Part shown: piece after piece, positions 45,924 through 58,489 of the stretch
Layout: each line of letters begins with the position of its first letter
Numbering within the stretch: the stretch's first letter is position 1
DNA from: Silvania hatchlandensis
GTDB taxonomy: Bacteria > Pseudomonadota > Gammaproteobacteria > Enterobacterales > Enterobacteriaceae
Length of the DNA stretch: 64,000 bases
NCBI RefSeq assembly: GCF_025564065.1
Contig: NZ_JAMGZK010000045.1
Coordinates: 1 to 64,000 of the forward strand
Direction: 5' to 3'
The notes under the pieces: generated by a model
Databases searched by the model: none
Told to the model about the DNA's origin: nothing
The model's input: the letters and a program-made list of their open reading frames with translations, nothing else
Program-made: the position numbers and the translations under genes

Positions 45924-46418
45924 TTAGCGCGTCTTAATAACCAGACGATTGCTCTGTTTGACTTCTTCCATTACCACATAGGTACGGGTGTCGTTCACGC
46001 CAGGCAGTCGCAGCAGGGTTTCACCCAGCAGCTTACGGTAAGCGGACATATCAGGTACACGGGTTTTCAACAGGTAGTCGAAATCGCCGGAAACCAAATG
46101 ACACTCTTGAATTTCTTCCAGTTTTTGCACAGCGGAGTTAAATTGCTCAAACACATCCGGGGCACCACGATTCAGAGTAATCTCAACAAATACCAGAAGT
46201 GAGGCATCCAGATAATGCGGGTTCAGCAGAGCCGTATAGCCCTGAATAAAACCCTGTCTTTCCAGTCGGCGCACACGCTCAAGGCACGGCGTCGGGGAAA
46301 GTCCCACACGTTTTGAAAGCTCGACGTTGGAAATACGCCCATCCTTTTGCAACTCATTAAGAATGTTACGATCGATGCGGTCGAGATCTTTGCCAGGGCG
46401 CTTCTTACTATCTACCAT
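45924..46418 (-). CDS. lrp: Leucine-responsive regulatory protein
   Basis: Lrp (164 aa) is a global regulator of amino acid metabolism, pili and transport that forms octamers and hexadecamers. An N-terminal helix-turn-helix (about 14-70, with I-S-N-V-E-L-S-K-R-V-G-L-S-P-T-P) is followed by the RAM ligand-binding domain. The start at 46418 (M-V-D-S-K-K-R) gives exactly the E. coli protein; the extra upstream codons in frame lie in the leader. It is likely to autoregulate its own promoter in the long gap shared with trxB. Confidence 0.98.
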   Translation of the reverse strand: MVDSKKRPGKDLDRIDRNILNELQKDGRISNVELSKRVGLSPTPCLERVRRLERQGFIQGYTALLNPHYLDASLLVFVEITLNRGAPDVFEQFNSAVQKLEEIQECHLVSGDFDYLLKTRVPDMSAYRKLLGETLLRLPGVNDTRTYVVMEEVKQSNRLVIKTR

Positions 46419-47938
<1,520 letters not shown>

Positions 47939-47965
47939 TCTTTACAAGTCAGCTACAAACGTAAA

Positions 47966-47991
47966 AAAGGCGGCGATAAGTCGCCTTTATT
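47966..47991 (+). terminator. Terminator of trxB
   Basis: AAAGGCG (47966-47972) pairs with CGCCTTT (47982-47988), followed by ATT. It lies between trxB and cydD, so cydDC may have its own promoter or depend on read-through. Confidence 0.7.
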
Positions 47992-48051
47992 GTCTCTGCG
48001 TTGTAACATTGCCGGGCCCAATACCCAATAACAGCACCTGCAAATCACGCA

Positions 48052-49818
48052 ATGGAAAAAACCCGTCAACAAGAGCTGACTCGCTGGCTCAAGCAGCAAA
48101 GTGTACTTTCGCGCCGCTGGCTGAATATCTCCCGACTTTTGGGGTTTATCAGCGGCCTGTTGATTGTCGGTCAGGCCTGGCTTCTGGCTCGCATTCTTAA
48201 TCACATGATCATGGAAAATATTCCACGGGAAGCGTTGCTTCTGCCGTTTATCGTGCTGATCCTGGTGTTTATCCTGCGTGCGTGGGTGGTCTGGCTGCGT
48301 GAGCGCGTGGGTTTTCACGCCGGGCAGAATATCCGCTACGAAATTCGCCGTCAGGTTCTCGACAGGCTGCATGAGGCCGGTCCCGCCTGGATTCAGGGCA
48401 AACCTGCCGGTAGCTGGGCCACGCTCGTCCTTGAGCAAATCGACGATATGCATGATTACTATGCCCGCTATCTGCCGCAGATGGCGCTGGCCGTGTTTGT
48501 GCCGGTACTGATCGTCCTCGCCATCCTGCCTTACAACTGGATTGCCGCGCTGATCCTGCTCGGCACCGCCCCGCTGATCCCGATGTTTATGGCGATGGTT
48601 GGAATGGGTGCTGCAGATGCTAACCGCCGCAATTTTCTGGCGCTGGGCCGACTCAGCGGCCACTTCCTCGACCGCCTGCGCGGAATGGACACGCTGCGCA
48701 TCTTTGGTCGCGGTGAAGCCGAAACCGAAAACATCCGTCAGGCGTCGCAGGATTTTCGTCAGCGCACCATGGAAGTGCTGCGTCTGGCCTTCTTATCTTC
48801 CGGGGTGCTGGAGTTCTTTACCTCGCTGTGCATTGCGCTGGTGGCGGTCTATTTCGGCTTCTCCTATCTGGGCGCGTTTGATTTTGGTCACTACGGCACG
48901 GCAGTCACGCTTTCAGCCGGGTTCCTGGCGCTGATCCTTGCGCCGGAGTTTTTCCAGCCGCTGCGCGATTTAGGCACCTTTTACCATGCCAAAGCGCAAG
49001 CAGTCGGCGCGGCGGATAGCCTGAAAACCTTCCTTGAAACGCCTCTCGCCCATCCGCAGCGCGGCGACGTGACGCTGAATACCAGCAGTCCGGTCAGCGT
49101 TGAAGCAGACGATTTCTGTGTCCTGTCACCGGAAGGCAAAATACTGGCCGGGCCGCTGAATTTTACCCTCTCTGCGGGTCAACGGGTGGTGCTGGTCGGC
49201 ACCAGCGGGTCGGGCAAAAGCTCCCTGCTGAATGCGCTATCCGGCTTTATGGCCTACAGCGGCTCGTTACGGATTAATCAGACTGAACTCTCGGCTCTGG
49301 ATCCCGATGAATGGCGTAAGCACCTGAGCTGGGTCGGTCAGAACCCGCAGCTTCCGGCGGCAACGCTGCGCGAAAACGTGCTGCTGGCGCGCCCGGATGC
49401 GCGCGAAGATGAACTGCATTCCGTTCTCGATCGCGCCTGGGTCAGCGAATTTCTGCCGCTGCTGCCGAACGGTGTCGATACGGTCGTGGGCGATCAGGCT
49501 GCCGGGCTTTCAGTCGGCCAGGCGCAGCGTATCGCCCTCGCCCGCGCCCTGCTTAATCCGTGTCAGCTGTTGCTGCTGGACGAGCCCGCCGCCAGCCTGG
49601 ATGCGCACAGCGAACAGCGTGTGATGCTGGCGCTGGATGAGGCTTCCCGGCAGCAAACGACGCTGATGGTGACCCACCAGTTGGAAGGTATTGCCCACTG
49701 GGATCAGATCTGGGTAATGGAAAATGGTCACCTTGTCGAACAGGGTGATTACGCGACGCTCGCTGCGGCTCAGGGACCTTTTGCTGCCCTGCTGGCTAAC
49801 CGTCAGGAGGACATCTGA
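48052..49818 (+). CDS. cydD: Heterodimeric ABC exporter CydD (glutathione/cysteine)
   Basis: CydD (588 aa) pairs with CydC in an inner-membrane ABC transporter needed for assembly of cytochrome bd and periplasmic cytochromes; it exports thiols and binds haem. Six membrane helices occupy about 20-320. The nucleotide-binding domain has Walker A G-T-S-G-S-G-K-S-S, signature L-S-V-G-Q-A-Q-R and Walker B L-L-L-D-E-P. Its stop codon overlaps the cydC ATG by one base (TGATG). Confidence 0.97.
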   Translation: MEKTRQQELTRWLKQQSVLSRRWLNISRLLGFISGLLIVGQAWLLARILNHMIMENIPREALLLPFIVLILVFILRAWVVWLRERVGFHAGQNIRYEIRRQVLDRLHEAGPAWIQGKPAGSWATLVLEQIDDMHDYYARYLPQMALAVFVPVLIVLAILPYNWIAALILLGTAPLIPMFMAMVGMGAADANRRNFLALGRLSGHFLDRLRGMDTLRIFGRGEAETENIRQASQDFRQRTMEVLRLAFLSSGVLEFFTSLCIALVAVYFGFSYLGAFDFGHYGTAVTLSAGFLALILAPEFFQPLRDLGTFYHAKAQAVGAADSLKTFLETPLAHPQRGDVTLNTSSPVSVEADDFCVLSPEGKILAGPLNFTLSAGQRVVLVGTSGSGKSSLLNALSGFMAYSGSLRINQTELSALDPDEWRKHLSWVGQNPQLPAATLRENVLLARPDAREDELHSVLDRAWVSEFLPLLPNGVDTVVGDQAAGLSVGQAQRIALARALLNPCQLLLLDEPAASLDAHSEQRVMLALDEASRQQTTLMVTHQLEGIAHWDQIWVMENGHLVEQGDYATLAAAQGPFAALLANRQEDI

Positions 49819-51539
49819 TGCGTGCCTTACTGCCTTACCTGGCGCTTTATATGCGCCACAAATGGATGCTCACTCTTGGCATCGTGCTGGCAATCCTCAC
49901 GCTGTTGGCAAGTATCGGCCTGCTGACGCTCTCCGGCTGGTTCCTGTCGGCTTCAGCAGTGGCCGGTTTTGCCGGGCTTTACAGCTTCAACTATATGCTG
50001 CCTGCTGCAGGCGTGCGCGGTACGGCAATCGCCCGAACCGCCGGACGTTATTTCGAGCGTGTGGTCAGCCATGACGCGACATTCCGGGTGCTGCAACATC
50101 TGCGGATCACCACGTTCAGCAAGCTGCTGCCCCTCTCCCCTGCCGGGTTGGCGCGCTATCGCCAGGGCGAACTGCTGAACCGCGTCGTCGCAGATGTGGA
50201 TACGCTCGATCACCTTTACCTGCGCGTTATCTCCCCGTTGGTGGGCGCGTTCGTGGTGATTGTCGTGGTCACGCTGGGGCTCAGCCTGCTGGATGGCACT
50301 ATCGCGCTGGCCCTCGGCGGGATTATGCTGCTGACCCTGTTTTTACTGCCGCCGCTGTTCTATCGCGCCGGGAAATCGACCGGCGAGAATCTGACCCGTC
50401 TGCGCGGCGAATACCGCCAACAGCTCACCTCCTGGCTGCAGGGTCAGGCGGAGCTGACGATTTTCGGTGCCAGCCGCCGCTATCGTGCGCAGATGGAAAA
50501 TACCGAGATGAGCTGGCACGAAGCCCAGCGCAAGCAGTCGGAACTGACGGCCTTATCCCAGGCATTGATGCTGCTGATTGGCGGTTTTGCGGTGATTGCC
50601 ATGCTGTGGATGGCCTCCGGCGGCGTGGGCGGCAATACGCAACCTGGCGCCCTGATCGCGCTGTTTGTCTTCTGCGCGCTGGCCGCGTTTGAAGCCCTCG
50701 CGCCCGTTACCGGGGCGTTTCAACATCTGGGTCAGGTGGTGGCGTCTGCGCTGCGCATCACCCAAATCACCAGCCAGCAGCCCGAAGTGCAGTTCAGCAC
50801 CGCCTCCTCCGATGTGCCTGAACGGCTGGCTCTGCGCCTGACGGATGTGAGCTTTGCCTATGAAGGCCAGGCGCAGCCGGCGCTGGACAACGTTAACCTG
50901 ACGATCCCCGCAGGCGCACACGTTGCGGTGCTCGGACGTACCGGCTGCGGCAAATCGACGCTGTTACAGCTGTTGACCCGCGCCTGGGACCCGGCGCAGG
51001 GCCAGATTCAGTTCAACGACACGCCGCTGATGCAGATCGGTGAAAAGGCGTTGCGTCAATCAGTGAGTGTAGTACCGCAGCGCGTGCATCTTTTCAGCGC
51101 GACCCTGCGCGAAAACCTGCTGTTAGCCGCCCCCGGCGCAGCAGACGATGTATTAAGCGCGATGCTGGCAAAAGTGGGCTTGCACAAGCTGCTGGAAGAC
51201 GAGGGGCTGAACAGCTGGCTCGGCGAAGGCGGACGTCAGCTTTCCGGTGGCGAACTGCGCCGACTGGCGATTGCGCGCGCACTTCTGCATGATGCACCGC
51301 TGATGCTGCTCGATGAACCCACAGAAGGTCTGGATGCCACGACCGAGCGTCAGATCCTTGATTTACTGGCGAAAGAGATGCAGGACAAAACGCTGCTGAT
51401 GGTGACGCACCGTCTGCGCGGACTGGCAGATTTCGATCAAATTATTGTGATGGACAACGGAAAAATTATTGAGCAAGGTAGTCATGCAGAGCTGTTGGCG
51501 AAACAGGGCCGCTACTACCAGTTTAAACAACGTCTGTAG
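49818..51539 (+). CDS. cydC: Heterodimeric ABC exporter CydC
   Basis: CydC (573 aa) is the partner of CydD. The membrane part spans about 15-300, followed by the ATPase domain with Walker A G-R-T-G-C-G-K-S-T, signature L-S-G-G-E-L-R-R and Walker B L-M-L-L-D-E-P. The start overlaps cydD by one base, with GGAGGACATC serving as the ribosome site. Aat follows 47 bp later, completing the cydDC-aat arrangement of E. coli. Confidence 0.97.
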   Translation: MRALLPYLALYMRHKWMLTLGIVLAILTLLASIGLLTLSGWFLSASAVAGFAGLYSFNYMLPAAGVRGTAIARTAGRYFERVVSHDATFRVLQHLRITTFSKLLPLSPAGLARYRQGELLNRVVADVDTLDHLYLRVISPLVGAFVVIVVVTLGLSLLDGTIALALGGIMLLTLFLLPPLFYRAGKSTGENLTRLRGEYRQQLTSWLQGQAELTIFGASRRYRAQMENTEMSWHEAQRKQSELTALSQALMLLIGGFAVIAMLWMASGGVGGNTQPGALIALFVFCALAAFEALAPVTGAFQHLGQVVASALRITQITSQQPEVQFSTASSDVPERLALRLTDVSFAYEGQAQPALDNVNLTIPAGAHVAVLGRTGCGKSTLLQLLTRAWDPAQGQIQFNDTPLMQIGEKALRQSVSVVPQRVHLFSATLRENLLLAAPGAADDVLSAMLAKVGLHKLLEDEGLNSWLGEGGRQLSGGELRRLAIARALLHDAPLMLLDEPTEGLDATTERQILDLLAKEMQDKTLLMVTHRLRGLADFDQIIVMDNGKIIEQGSHAELLAKQGRYYQFKQRL

Positions 51540-51586
51540 TCTATATTTGAACCGATCCCTGCTTCGCGTACTGGAGTTTCGTTGTC

Positions 51587-52291
51587 ATGCGCCTGGTCCA
51601 GCTTTCTCGTCATTCTCTGGCGTTCCCTTCTCCGGAAGGGGCGCTGCGTGAACCTAATGGTTTGCTGGCCCTGGGCGGCGACCTGAGTCCATCGCGATTA
51701 CTGATGGCTTATCAGCACGGTATTTTTCCGTGGTTTTCTCCCGGCGACCCGATTTTATGGTGGTCGCCCGATCCCCGCGCCATCCTGTGGCCCACGCAAT
51801 TTCATCTCAGCCGCAGCATGAAGCGCTTTCATGCCCGTTCCCCATATCGCGTGACCCTCAATCACGCCTTTGGACAGGTGATCGAAGGGTGCGCCAGCGA
51901 CCGTTCAGAAGGCACCTGGGTCACGCCCGACGTGATTGCCGCCTATCACCGGCTACATGAGCTGGGGTATGCGCACTCGATAGAAGTGTGGCAGAACAAT
52001 CAGCTGGTTGGTGGCATGTACGGGGTTGCTCAAGGAGCCCTGTTTTGCGGAGAATCGATGTTCAGCCGCGCCGTGAATGCATCTAAAACGGCACTGCTGG
52101 TCTTCTGCAACCGCTTCGCTCAGAGCGGTGGCAAGCTGATTGATTGCCAGGTCCTGAACGAACATACCGCCTCGCTGGGGGCGGTGGAGATCTCGCGACG
52201 CGAATATCTTGAGCATCTGGATGCCCTGCGGATGCAGAAATTACCGCAAAACTTCTGGGTGCCCGCGACGTTATTTACGCCGCAGGGGTAA
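51587..52291 (+). CDS. aat: Leucyl/phenylalanyl-tRNA-protein transferase
   Basis: Aat (234 aa) adds Leu or Phe from aminoacyl-tRNA to proteins bearing N-terminal Arg or Lys, creating N-degrons recognised by ClpS and destroyed by ClpAP. The family signature G-I-F-P-W-F (43-48) and the conserved C-G-E-S-M-F-S segment are present. ClpA and ClpS are encoded in the same window. It is preceded by cydC and followed by infA after 286 bp. Confidence 0.97.
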   Translation: MRLVQLSRHSLAFPSPEGALREPNGLLALGGDLSPSRLLMAYQHGIFPWFSPGDPILWWSPDPRAILWPTQFHLSRSMKRFHARSPYRVTLNHAFGQVIEGCASDRSEGTWVTPDVIAAYHRLHELGYAHSIEVWQNNQLVGGMYGVAQGALFCGESMFSRAVNASKTALLVFCNRFAQSGGKLIDCQVLNEHTASLGAVEISRREYLEHLDALRMQKLPQNFWVPATLFTPQG

Positions 52292-52577
52292 ATGTTTTCC
52301 GCATATTTTTCCCTATGATGCTATAATTGTGCCGCAGAGTAGGTTCTGCCTGTTGCCCCGCCGCCGTTTGGGAATAGTTCGCATCCGATAACGCCCTACC
52401 GTTTATCCTGCCACCTCCCCTTTACGTATGCGCTTTTCGTACGGTCGAACCGTGACGTCCGGGTAATACGCTGAAACTGCTTTGTTGCGTTTTAACCGCA
52501 CAAATCTTTACTTAATTGATGAATTTCGGCATTATCTTGCCGGTTCAAAACTTGGTAGTGATACCCCAGAGGATTAG

Positions 52578-52796
<219 letters not shown>

Positions 52797-52830
52797 GAGT
52801 TTTCGCCGGTGATGGCGTACAGAGAATAAT

Positions 52831-52855
52831 AAAGGCCGGGATATCCCGGCCTTTT
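52831..52855. terminator. Terminator of infA and probably of the convergent porin operon
   Basis: AAAGGCCGGG and CCCGGCCTTTT form a perfect stem around AT, with T on the plus side and AAA giving T on the minus side. It lies 34 nt after infA and 22 nt after the porin stop. Confidence 0.85.
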
Positions 52856-52877
52856 GTTTTGCGTTGCTCAGAGGGTG

Positions 52878-54464
<1,587 letters not shown>

Positions 54465-54469
54465 TCAGT

Positions 54470-55849
54470 TTAAATAACGGCAGATTTTTTAAGTTTAGGT
54501 TCGTCGTCTTTCGCGAAAATCCCGGCATCCAGATCGGCCCGGATCGCCTCGAAGCTGTCGTCGAGCCGGTAGAAACGACCGATCCAGAACATCGACGCCA
54601 CAATCAGCCCGGCGGGGATCCACAGATAGCAGGCTTTGATAGCAAACAGCGCGTCCGGGGATTGCACGCTGTTCGCAATATAGCCGCCAGAAGAGAGCAG
54701 AAAACCGGTGATCGCCCCTGCCCCTGCCATCGCCACCTTGCCGAGAAAACCGTTGATGGAGGTCAAAATACCCGCGGTATTGATACCCGTTTTCCAGACG
54801 CCGTAATCCACCGGGTCGGCCTGCATTGAGAAGTAGATTGCTGTACGCTGGCCTGCGCCAAGCGACAGGACGATGGCACCAATAATTAATCCCCAGTAGT
54901 TCACCCCGGCGACGATCATGATGCCCATGCCGATAAGGTTAATGGTACTGGCCACCAGGTAGACATGGCGTTTTTTCATTTTGCCCGCGAGGAACGGCAC
55001 CGTCAGCGTACCGAGCAACGGCACAAAGGAGGCGATCCCGGCCACGATGGCGGTCAGTTCACTGCTGCCGACGTAGTAGTGGAAGAAATAGACCAGCGCC
55101 CCGGTCTGGAAGAAGAACGCGCCCCACATCAGGAAGATGTTCAGCGCGAACACTTTCCACGGCGTGTTGGATTTCAGGCCCGTCCAGGCACGTTTAAGCG
55201 TCATGCGCTCCTGGGTGATCGTGATCTTCTCCTCAACGTTGCGGAAACTGATCAGCAGGAAGAAGGTCGCAATCACGCCAAACACAATGGCGGTGTACAA
55301 AAAACCCTGCGCCTGATTGCCCTGCCCCAATGCGCCGACCAGCGGCAGCGTGGCAACCGCCACAATGGTGGAGCCCAGCGAGCCCAACAGAATACGCACA
55401 GCCGATAAGGTGGTGCGCTCCTGTGAATCCGCAGTCAGGAACGGCAGCATCGCGCAGAAGGGAATATTGACGATTGTGTACAGGAATGACAGGCAGAGAT
55501 AGGTGATAAAGGCATAGATCAGCTTCCCGGTGGTACCGAAATCAGGAACGTAAAATGCCAGAATACACATCAAACCAAAGGGTACCGCGCCAATCAGCAG
55601 CCACGGGCGGCAGCGCCCCCAGCGGGTGGTGGTATTGTCGATCATCAGCCCCATCAACACATCCGCCACGCCATCGACCAGCCGCGTCACGAGGAACATG
55701 ATCCCGACCCAGTAAGCCGGTAAGTTCATCACATCGGTATAAAAGAACATCAGATACAGGGAAATCAGCTGCCAGACCAGGTTACAGGAGAGATCGGCGA
55801 TCCCGTAGCCTAACCGTTGCCGCCATAGCATTAAGAATGATTTAGCCAT
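54470..55849 (-). CDS. GPH-family glycoside-cation symporter
   Basis: The 459-aa polytopic protein belongs to the glycoside-pentoside-hexuronide:cation symporter family (MelB, UidB, YicJ relatives). It has about twelve helices, with typical Y-G-I-A-D-L and G-R-C-R-P-W-L segments and an acidic cytoplasmic tail. I chose the ATG at 55849 (M-A-K-S-F-L-M-L-W-R) for its family-like N-terminus; the longer open frame begins inside the rhamnosidase gene. It lies 23 bp after the rhamnosidase and 29 bp before the porin, so it is probably the inner-membrane importer of the rhamnoside. Confidence 0.85.
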   Translation of the reverse strand: MAKSFLMLWRQRLGYGIADLSCNLVWQLISLYLMFFYTDVMNLPAYWVGIMFLVTRLVDGVADVLMGLMIDNTTTRWGRCRPWLLIGAVPFGLMCILAFYVPDFGTTGKLIYAFITYLCLSFLYTIVNIPFCAMLPFLTADSQERTTLSAVRILLGSLGSTIVAVATLPLVGALGQGNQAQGFLYTAIVFGVIATFFLLISFRNVEEKITITQERMTLKRAWTGLKSNTPWKVFALNIFLMWGAFFFQTGALVYFFHYYVGSSELTAIVAGIASFVPLLGTLTVPFLAGKMKKRHVYLVASTINLIGMGIMIVAGVNYWGLIIGAIVLSLGAGQRTAIYFSMQADPVDYGVWKTGINTAGILTSINGFLGKVAMAGAGAITGFLLSSGGYIANSVQSPDALFAIKACYLWIPAGLIVASMFWIGRFYRLDDSFEAIRADLDAGIFAKDDEPKLKKSAVI

Positions 55850-55872
55850 TTTGTCCACTTTATAGTTGTTTA

Positions 55873-57438
55873 TCAGAGACCGAACTGGCGGATAAACCAG
55901 GCCGGGGTACAGCTCCACGCATGGCAGTAACTGTTAATGAGCTTACTGCCATAAGGAGAGAAATCGGGTCTTTCTGGATCAAATAATTCCCAGAAGGTAT
56001 CCGCCCCGTCGTCCACCATCGCCCCCCAGTAGGCTTTAATCTCGGCCACGGCACGTTCACGCAGCCCGCATTTCAACAGCGCGGCAATAAAGTGATGGCG
56101 TAGATAGGGGGTGTTCATTCCCACTGATGGGGGAGACTGAATCAAATTGCTGAGAACTTTTTGCTGATGCGCCACATCGCCCACGTCGGCCAGCACCAGC
56201 CAGATTTGCGAGGCGGCGCTGATCTGGCGCTGAGCGCCGCTGACATAAAATCCTGCTGTCTTATCCCACAGCTGATGGGCAGCGCGTTTCACCTGTGCCA
56301 GCTTGTCGTTCAGCATTTCCCCCTGGGCAGGGTCGCAAATCTCTGCCAGCCGAACGGCTTTTTCGATGCAGTAGATGAGCACTCCCTGGGATGCGGCCTG
56401 CTTATTAAGCCGATCGTGCCAGTCGATAAACGACCACCAGTCGTCACCATCGATGACCAGCCCGTCATGGCAACGCGCCAGCGCCAGTTCGACCTGACGA
56501 AGGGCGACAGGCCACAGGGCATCGGCGGTGTGTCTGTCGTCGGTCGCCTGCAGATAGTTGTAGAGGGTGTCGACAAAAAAGAGTGAATAATCAAACAGAA
56601 ACGTATCGTCAGCCACCACATCAGGACGAACAAAGATATTGGCAGACACCATCCCGTCTGCGCGGCGATGACCGGCAAACAGATACAGGCAGCGGCGAAC
56701 AAGGTCGTGATTCGCGAAGGTAACGTCATTTACCAGCGCCTGTAAGCGCAGATCCCCCAGCCATAAACGACGATCGCGCTTCGGCCCGTCTTCGAACACC
56801 TCCTGCATGCAATTGCGCAGGGTTCTGACCGCCACTTCATCTATTTTTCGCAGCTGTGGATCGGTAGATTCACAGGCTGGATATTCCAGTGGGGCGGAGC
56901 TGACGCTATTTAAGGTGATCTGCTTAAAGCGCAGCTGATATTTTGGCGACAGCGCCACGACGCGAATTTTCAGATAACGGAAGCAGTAGCGGCGTGCCAG
57001 CGTAATATCTGCCGGCAGGATATCAAGATATTCATGATGTTGTTGTAACCAGCTGCTGCTTAACCATCCTTGATAATCGCTGAACGGCTCGGCCATTTCG
57101 CACAGCGTTTCGCCAAAAATAAACTCCAGATGGGCGGGTGCATCCGGCGGGCTGCCTGCGGCTTCACAGCTAAAATTTAACCAGCCGACACCGTGAGTGC
57201 CAAAATCCAGAATAAAGGTATCGCCCGGCGAGAAGCTTTTTGTTAGCCATGTACTGGCATCGGCTACCTTTTCGGCGCGCCAGCCGAGCAATGCGGAATT
57301 ATCGACAACCGGGTTGATGACGCTGACCGGCGAAATAGCCTGAGAATGGAGTGTTGGCATTAATGCGCTGGCGTTGGCAAGGAACTGCTCATCGCGAAGC
57401 ATAGTGAGATTATGGTGCTGCTGGATTGCCTGAGACAT
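55873..57438 (-). CDS. GH78-family alpha-L-rhamnosidase, cytoplasmic
   Basis: This 521-aa protein resembles short GH78 alpha-L-rhamnosidases, such as the approximately 520-aa Klebsiella oxytoca enzyme. An N-terminal beta domain (to about 185) precedes the (alpha/alpha)6 barrel. The catalytic block D-G-P-K-R-D-R-R-L-W-L-G-D is at 217-229, with D222 as the probable general acid. E484 in T-F-W-E-L-F is the probable base, and the C-terminus ends W-S-C-T-P-A-W-F-I-R. No signal peptide is present, so cleavage should occur inside the cell, releasing rhamnose from an imported glycoside. The ATG has a GAGGA ribosome site. It is the first gene of the operon and is divergent from a RhaS-like regulator. 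Confidence 0.88.
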   Translation of the reverse strand: MSQAIQQHHNLTMLRDEQFLANASALMPTLHSQAISPVSVINPVVDNSALLGWRAEKVADASTWLTKSFSPGDTFILDFGTHGVGWLNFSCEAAGSPPDAPAHLEFIFGETLCEMAEPFSDYQGWLSSSWLQQHHEYLDILPADITLARRYCFRYLKIRVVALSPKYQLRFKQITLNSVSSAPLEYPACESTDPQLRKIDEVAVRTLRNCMQEVFEDGPKRDRRLWLGDLRLQALVNDVTFANHDLVRRCLYLFAGHRRADGMVSANIFVRPDVVADDTFLFDYSLFFVDTLYNYLQATDDRHTADALWPVALRQVELALARCHDGLVIDGDDWWSFIDWHDRLNKQAASQGVLIYCIEKAVRLAEICDPAQGEMLNDKLAQVKRAAHQLWDKTAGFYVSGAQRQISAASQIWLVLADVGDVAHQQKVLSNLIQSPPSVGMNTPYLRHHFIAALLKCGLRERAVAEIKAYWGAMVDDGADTFWELFDPERPDFSPYGSKLINSYCHAWSCTPAWFIRQFGL

Positions 57439-57500
57439 ACTGCGTCCTCTGTAAGATTTCAGGCAGAATAAAGTTCATCCGGGAACCCAGCCACTCTGAT

Positions 57501-57529
57501 AGTGCCAACCCCCTGCGAAGGTTGGCACT
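57501..57529. promoter_or_regulatory. Palindromic operator candidate (10 + 9 + 10)
   Basis: AGTGCCAACC (57501-57510) and GGTTGGCACT (57520-57529) form a perfect 10-bp inverted repeat with a 9-bp spacer. It lies just upstream of the weak -35 of the rhamnosidase promoter, centred near -57. This is a sensible place for the RhaS-like dimer, but a hairpin in an untranslated RNA is an alternative. Confidence 0.5.
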
Positions 57530-57543
57530 GCGAGTGAGGTCGA

Positions 57544-57559
57544 CCTGAGAATGTTCACA
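57544..57559. promoter_or_regulatory. CRP-like site between the divergent promoters
   Basis: CCTGA-GAATGT-TCACA matches TGTGA-N6-TCACA at three bases in one half and all five in the other. Its centre is about 93 bp upstream of the inferred rhamnosidase start, the same kind of position as the CRP site of E. coli rhaBAD. One half is weak, so the call is tentative. Confidence 0.35.
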
Positions 57560-57635
57560 CTTTGTAAAAGAGGGCTTCTGTCGGGTGGGTAAATCTATTA
57601 TGGTGCTCGCAGCTTTCCTTGCCGCAGGATAATTT

Positions 57636-58457
57636 ATGAACACCTTAACCGTTGAGCATTATTTCAGTTCCATCCACGACAAACTCGCGCTTTATAGAAG
57701 CGACCCGGAAGATAATAGCTGCGAGCATTGCCATGAATTTGATGAACTGGTTATTGTTGAGCAAGGACATGGTCTGCACGTTATTAACGGAAAGCCACTT
57801 TATATCCAGCAAGGGGATATTTTTTATGTGCAGCGCGGCGACTCTCACTTTTATGATGAACTGGGGACGTTGAAGCTGATTAATATCCTTATCAATCCCG
57901 TGGCTAATTTTGTTTTCTTACAGCAAACAGAATCCCTGCTGCAACGATTCTCAGTGCGGGATGCGCGCTGCTATACATGGCTGGCACCGGATGCGCGAAT
58001 GCAGTGTAATTCGCTAATTGATAAAATCTTCAGTTCCCAGCCGCTCCGGGCTGAGCAGCGGGAGTCGCTTTTTTTCCAGCTGGTCAATACGCTGCTGCAG
58101 GCGCAGTCGGAGGTTAACCATAACAACACCCGTTATAAATTGCATAAGCTGCTGAACCACTTACAGGAAAACTGTTTTGAAGAGTATGACTGGAATGACC
58201 TCGCAAAGCAGTTTCATTTAACCCCAAGAACCGCGTTTCGGCATATCAAAGCCGCAACAGGCATGACGCCAGAAAATTATGTTAAGCACCTGAGGCTGGT
58301 ATCGGCTCGGGTCAAAGTCCGTGAAACCGACATGACCATTACCGAAATCGCCTTCCTGTGCGGTTTTGCCAACAGCAGCCATTTCAGCACCCTGTATAAA
58401 AAAGTCTTTTCGATTACGCCAAGTGAAGAGCGCCGACGGGTTGAAATTTGCGGCTAG
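57636..58457 (+). CDS. RhaS/RhaR-like AraC-family regulator
   Basis: The 273-aa protein has an N-terminal cupin ligand domain (about 20-110, with H-C-H-E-F-D-E-L-V-I-V-E-Q-G-H-G) resembling RhaS and RhaR. The C-terminal AraC domain (about 170-270) has two helix-turn-helices: L-A-K-Q-F-H-L-T-P-R-T-A-F-R and I-A-F-L-C-G-F-A-N-S-S-H-F-S-T-L-Y-K. It is transcribed divergently from the rhamnosidase operon and probably activates it in response to rhamnose or a rhamnoside. The ligand is inferred, not shown. It is not RhaS or RhaR itself, because no rhamnose catabolic genes are nearby. Confidence 0.87.
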   Translation: MNTLTVEHYFSSIHDKLALYRSDPEDNSCEHCHEFDELVIVEQGHGLHVINGKPLYIQQGDIFYVQRGDSHFYDELGTLKLINILINPVANFVFLQQTESLLQRFSVRDARCYTWLAPDARMQCNSLIDKIFSSQPLRAEQRESLFFQLVNTLLQAQSEVNHNNTRYKLHKLLNHLQENCFEEYDWNDLAKQFHLTPRTAFRHIKAATGMTPENYVKHLRLVSARVKVRETDMTITEIAFLCGFANSSHFSTLYKKVFSITPSEERRRVEICG

Positions 58458-58480
58458 TGCGCCTGAATGTCTCAGGCGCA
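58458..58480. terminator. Shared stem-loop between the convergent AraC and 138-aa genes
   Basis: TGCGCCTGA (58458-58466) pairs with TCAGGCGCA (58472-58480), a 9-bp perfect stem placed directly after the AraC stop and 10 nt after the other stop. There is no T run on either strand, so termination is inferred from position. Confidence 0.4.
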
Positions 58481-58489
58481 GGATTGGCA

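Larger units (their letters stand above)
57439..57635. promoter_or_regulatory. Divergent promoter region of the rhamnoside locus
   Basis: This 197-bp gap separates the rhamnosidase operon and the AraC-type gene. On the minus strand TATTCT (57470-57465) is a -10 candidate with no good -35 (TGGCTG at 57493-57488), as expected of an activator-dependent promoter starting near 57458. On the plus strand TATTAT (57596-57601) could serve the regulator gene. Between them lie a perfect 10-bp palindrome and a CRP-like site, listed separately. Confidence 0.5.
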
